In this document: piece by piece, positions 5,307 through 6,549 of the stretch | How the letters are laid out: each line of letters starts with the position of its first letter | Position numbering within the stretch: position 1 is the stretch's first letter | Source of the DNA: Moraxella bovis | Lineage (GTDB): Bacteria > Pseudomonadota > Gammaproteobacteria > Pseudomonadales > Moraxellaceae | Direction: 5' to 3' | Assembly (NCBI RefSeq): GCF_002014975.1 | Contig: NZ_MUXV01000092.1 | Coordinates: 1-6,549, forward strand | Length of the DNA: 6,549 nt | Translations under genes and position numbers: made by a program | Notes under the pieces: generated by a model | What the model saw: only the letters and a program-made list of their open reading frames with translations | The model's database searches: none | What the model was told of the DNA's origin: nothing

Positions 5307-6520
5307 TGACGGCATTGACAGTACCATTAACAGTCCTTGGAGCAACAGGCTCAATTGGCGACAGCACGCTTGACATCGCACGCCTAGCAGGGTTGCCTGT
5401 GTACGCTTTATCGGGCTTTGGTCGCTTGGATAAATTATTTGATTTGTGCGTGGAGTTTCGCCCAAGCCGTGTCGGTGTGCCGTCTGGTAAGGTGGATGAA
5501 TTTGCCAAGCGTTTAAAGTCGGCAAATTTGGCAATTGACGTGGTCGGCGGTCAAGACGGCTTGGCGGAGTTGGCAAGCGATAAAGGGGCGGGTAAAGTCG
5601 TGGCAGGCATTGTCGGCTCGGCAGGGCTTGGCTCTACCTTATCGGCAGTCAAAGCAGGGCAGACGGTGCTAGTTGCCAACAAAGAAAGCCTTGTCATGGC
5701 AGGCGAGCTGGTCATGAACACCGCACGCACACATGGGGCAACCATTTTGTCCATTGACAGTGAGCATAACGCCATTTTTCAATGCTTGCCAAAGGCGGTG
5801 CAAGACGACAATACCGCCATTCATCGCACCGAGCTTGGCATAAAAAAATTGTGGCTTACGGCAAGCGGTGGCGGATTTTTACACAAATCTTATGATGACA
5901 TGAAAAACGCCACAGTCGCCCAAGCGGTCAAGCACCCCAACTGGAACATGGGAAGCAAAATCACGGTGGATTCTAACACCATGATGAATAAAGGCTTGGA
6001 GCTGATTGAAGCGTGTCATTTGTTTAATTTGTCCGAAAGCCAAATTGACATCGCCATTCACCCTCAAAGTATCATTCACTCCATGGTAGAATATGTGGAC
6101 GGCTCTATCTTGGCACAGCTCGGTACACCTGACATGAGAACGCCCATTGCTCATGCACTTGCGTACCCTGACCGCATGGAGAGCAGTGCTAAGTCTTTGA
6201 ATTTATTTGACATATCCGCCTTAGAATTTATCCGCCCTGATAAGGATAAATTTAAATCCCTAACGCTTGCCCGTCATGCCATACAGACAGGCGGTGGGGC
6301 GTGTATCGCCCTAAATGCGTCCAATGAAGTATCTGTTTCGGCATTTTTGGACGGCCGCATTCGCCTGACCGACATCGCCGACACGGTGGAGCATGTGCTA
6401 AATGACGATGAGCTAGGGGCGGAGTTTGGCAGACATTTTGATGAGTTGGACGAGATTTTGGCGTTGGATAAGCGGGTGCGAGATAGGATGGATGTTTATT
6501 TAAGAAAATTAACGGATTAA
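5306..6520 (+). CDS. dxr: 1-deoxy-D-xylulose 5-phosphate reductoisomerase
   Basis: Dxr converts 1-deoxy-D-xylulose 5-phosphate to 2-C-methyl-D-erythritol 4-phosphate with NADPH and a divalent metal, the committed step of the MEP isoprenoid route and the target of fosmidomycin. The product has 404 residues (398 in E. coli). Motifs: LGATGSIGDSTLD (11-23, NADPH), LVANKESLVMAGE (122-134), D151-S-E153 (metal), LTASGGGF (184-191, S187 phosphate binding), HPNWNMGSKITVDS (210-223), and MNKGLELIEA (227-236) with metal-binding E232 and E235. DGSILAQLGTPDMRTPIAH (265-283) follows. GGGF stands where many homologues have GGPF. ATG 5306 shares its A with the cdsA stop; GTG 5303 is also possible. AAGGGG (5292-5297) serves either. 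In related genomes rseP and bamA come next, but the window ends 29 bases after the stop. Confidence 0.97.
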   Translation: MTALTVPLTVLGATGSIGDSTLDIARLAGLPVYALSGFGRLDKLFDLCVEFRPSRVGVPSGKVDEFAKRLKSANLAIDVVGGQDGLAELASDKGAGKVVAGIVGSAGLGSTLSAVKAGQTVLVANKESLVMAGELVMNTARTHGATILSIDSEHNAIFQCLPKAVQDDNTAIHRTELGIKKLWLTASGGGFLHKSYDDMKNATVAQAVKHPNWNMGSKITVDSNTMMNKGLELIEACHLFNLSESQIDIAIHPQSIIHSMVEYVDGSILAQLGTPDMRTPIAHALAYPDRMESSAKSLNLFDISALEFIRPDKDKFKSLTLARHAIQTGGGACIALNASNEVSVSAFLDGRIRLTDIADTVEHVLNDDELGAEFGRHFDELDEILALDKRVRDRMDVYLRKLTD

Positions 6521-6529
6521 TTTTAAATG

Positions 6530-6548
6530 TATTTTACCCCACTCTCAA
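6530..6548 (-). repeat. Right arm of the 19-bp terminal inverted repeat
   Basis: These 19 bases are the exact reverse complement of 1-19. The arm starts nine bases after the dxr stop. Only one further base (6549) is visible beyond it, so the element it may belong to lies outside the window. Confidence 0.75.
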
Positions 6549-6549
6549 C

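Noticed and set aside
5221..5775. Several antisense frames across the cdsA-dxr junction and inside dxr
   Set aside because: They overlap each other and the conserved genes, and none shows recognisable domain content.
1..6549. Circular element inferred from matching ends
   Set aside because: The end match is inverted rather than direct, so it cannot be a circularisation overlap, and the cargo is core housekeeping genes.

Overview
The window looks like a chromosomal fragment from the Moraxellaceae, most likely Moraxella. Three things point there: the gene order pyrH-frr-uppS-cdsA-dxr, known from Acinetobacter and Moraxella relatives; the UppS motif GNNRY where E. coli has GNGRW; and AT-rich intergenic DNA dotted with short palindromic repeats. 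All nine genes I call are on the + strand and none is visibly broken.

Layout: positions 1-142 hold one arm of a 19-bp inverted repeat, a small palindrome and a probable promoter. A secreted DUF3108-family protein follows (143-847) and ends at a clear intrinsic terminator. A new promoter then drives pyrH (973-1716), followed by frr (1854-2408) and uppS (2485-3234). The pyrH-frr and frr-uppS gaps each contain a GGGCGA-type hairpin. Between uppS and cdsA, which are neighbours in most gammaproteobacteria, lies about 1.2 kb of AT-rich DNA. It carries three small hydrophobic proteins of unknown function (3256-3600, 3643-3939, 4018-4356) and three copies of a GGTGCGT palindrome. The essential run resumes with cdsA (4476-5306) and dxr (5306-6520), which overlap by one base. 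The last 29 bases end in the second arm of the 19-bp inverted repeat.

The conserved genes cover nucleotide supply (UMP to UDP), ribosome recycling, the undecaprenyl carrier for cell-wall synthesis, CDP-diacylglycerol for phospholipids, and the committed MEP-pathway step that supplies isoprenoid precursors to UppS. All are expected to be essential.

The least explained part is the small membrane-protein cluster. The first and third proteins are clear paralogues, and the middle one keeps the same C-terminal residue pattern. The third gene sits between near-identical 24-bp direct repeats. I see no evidence for its function and do not claim a new system. The inverted repeat at the two window edges suggests insertion-sequence ends or another dispersed element on both sides, which cannot be settled from this window alone.
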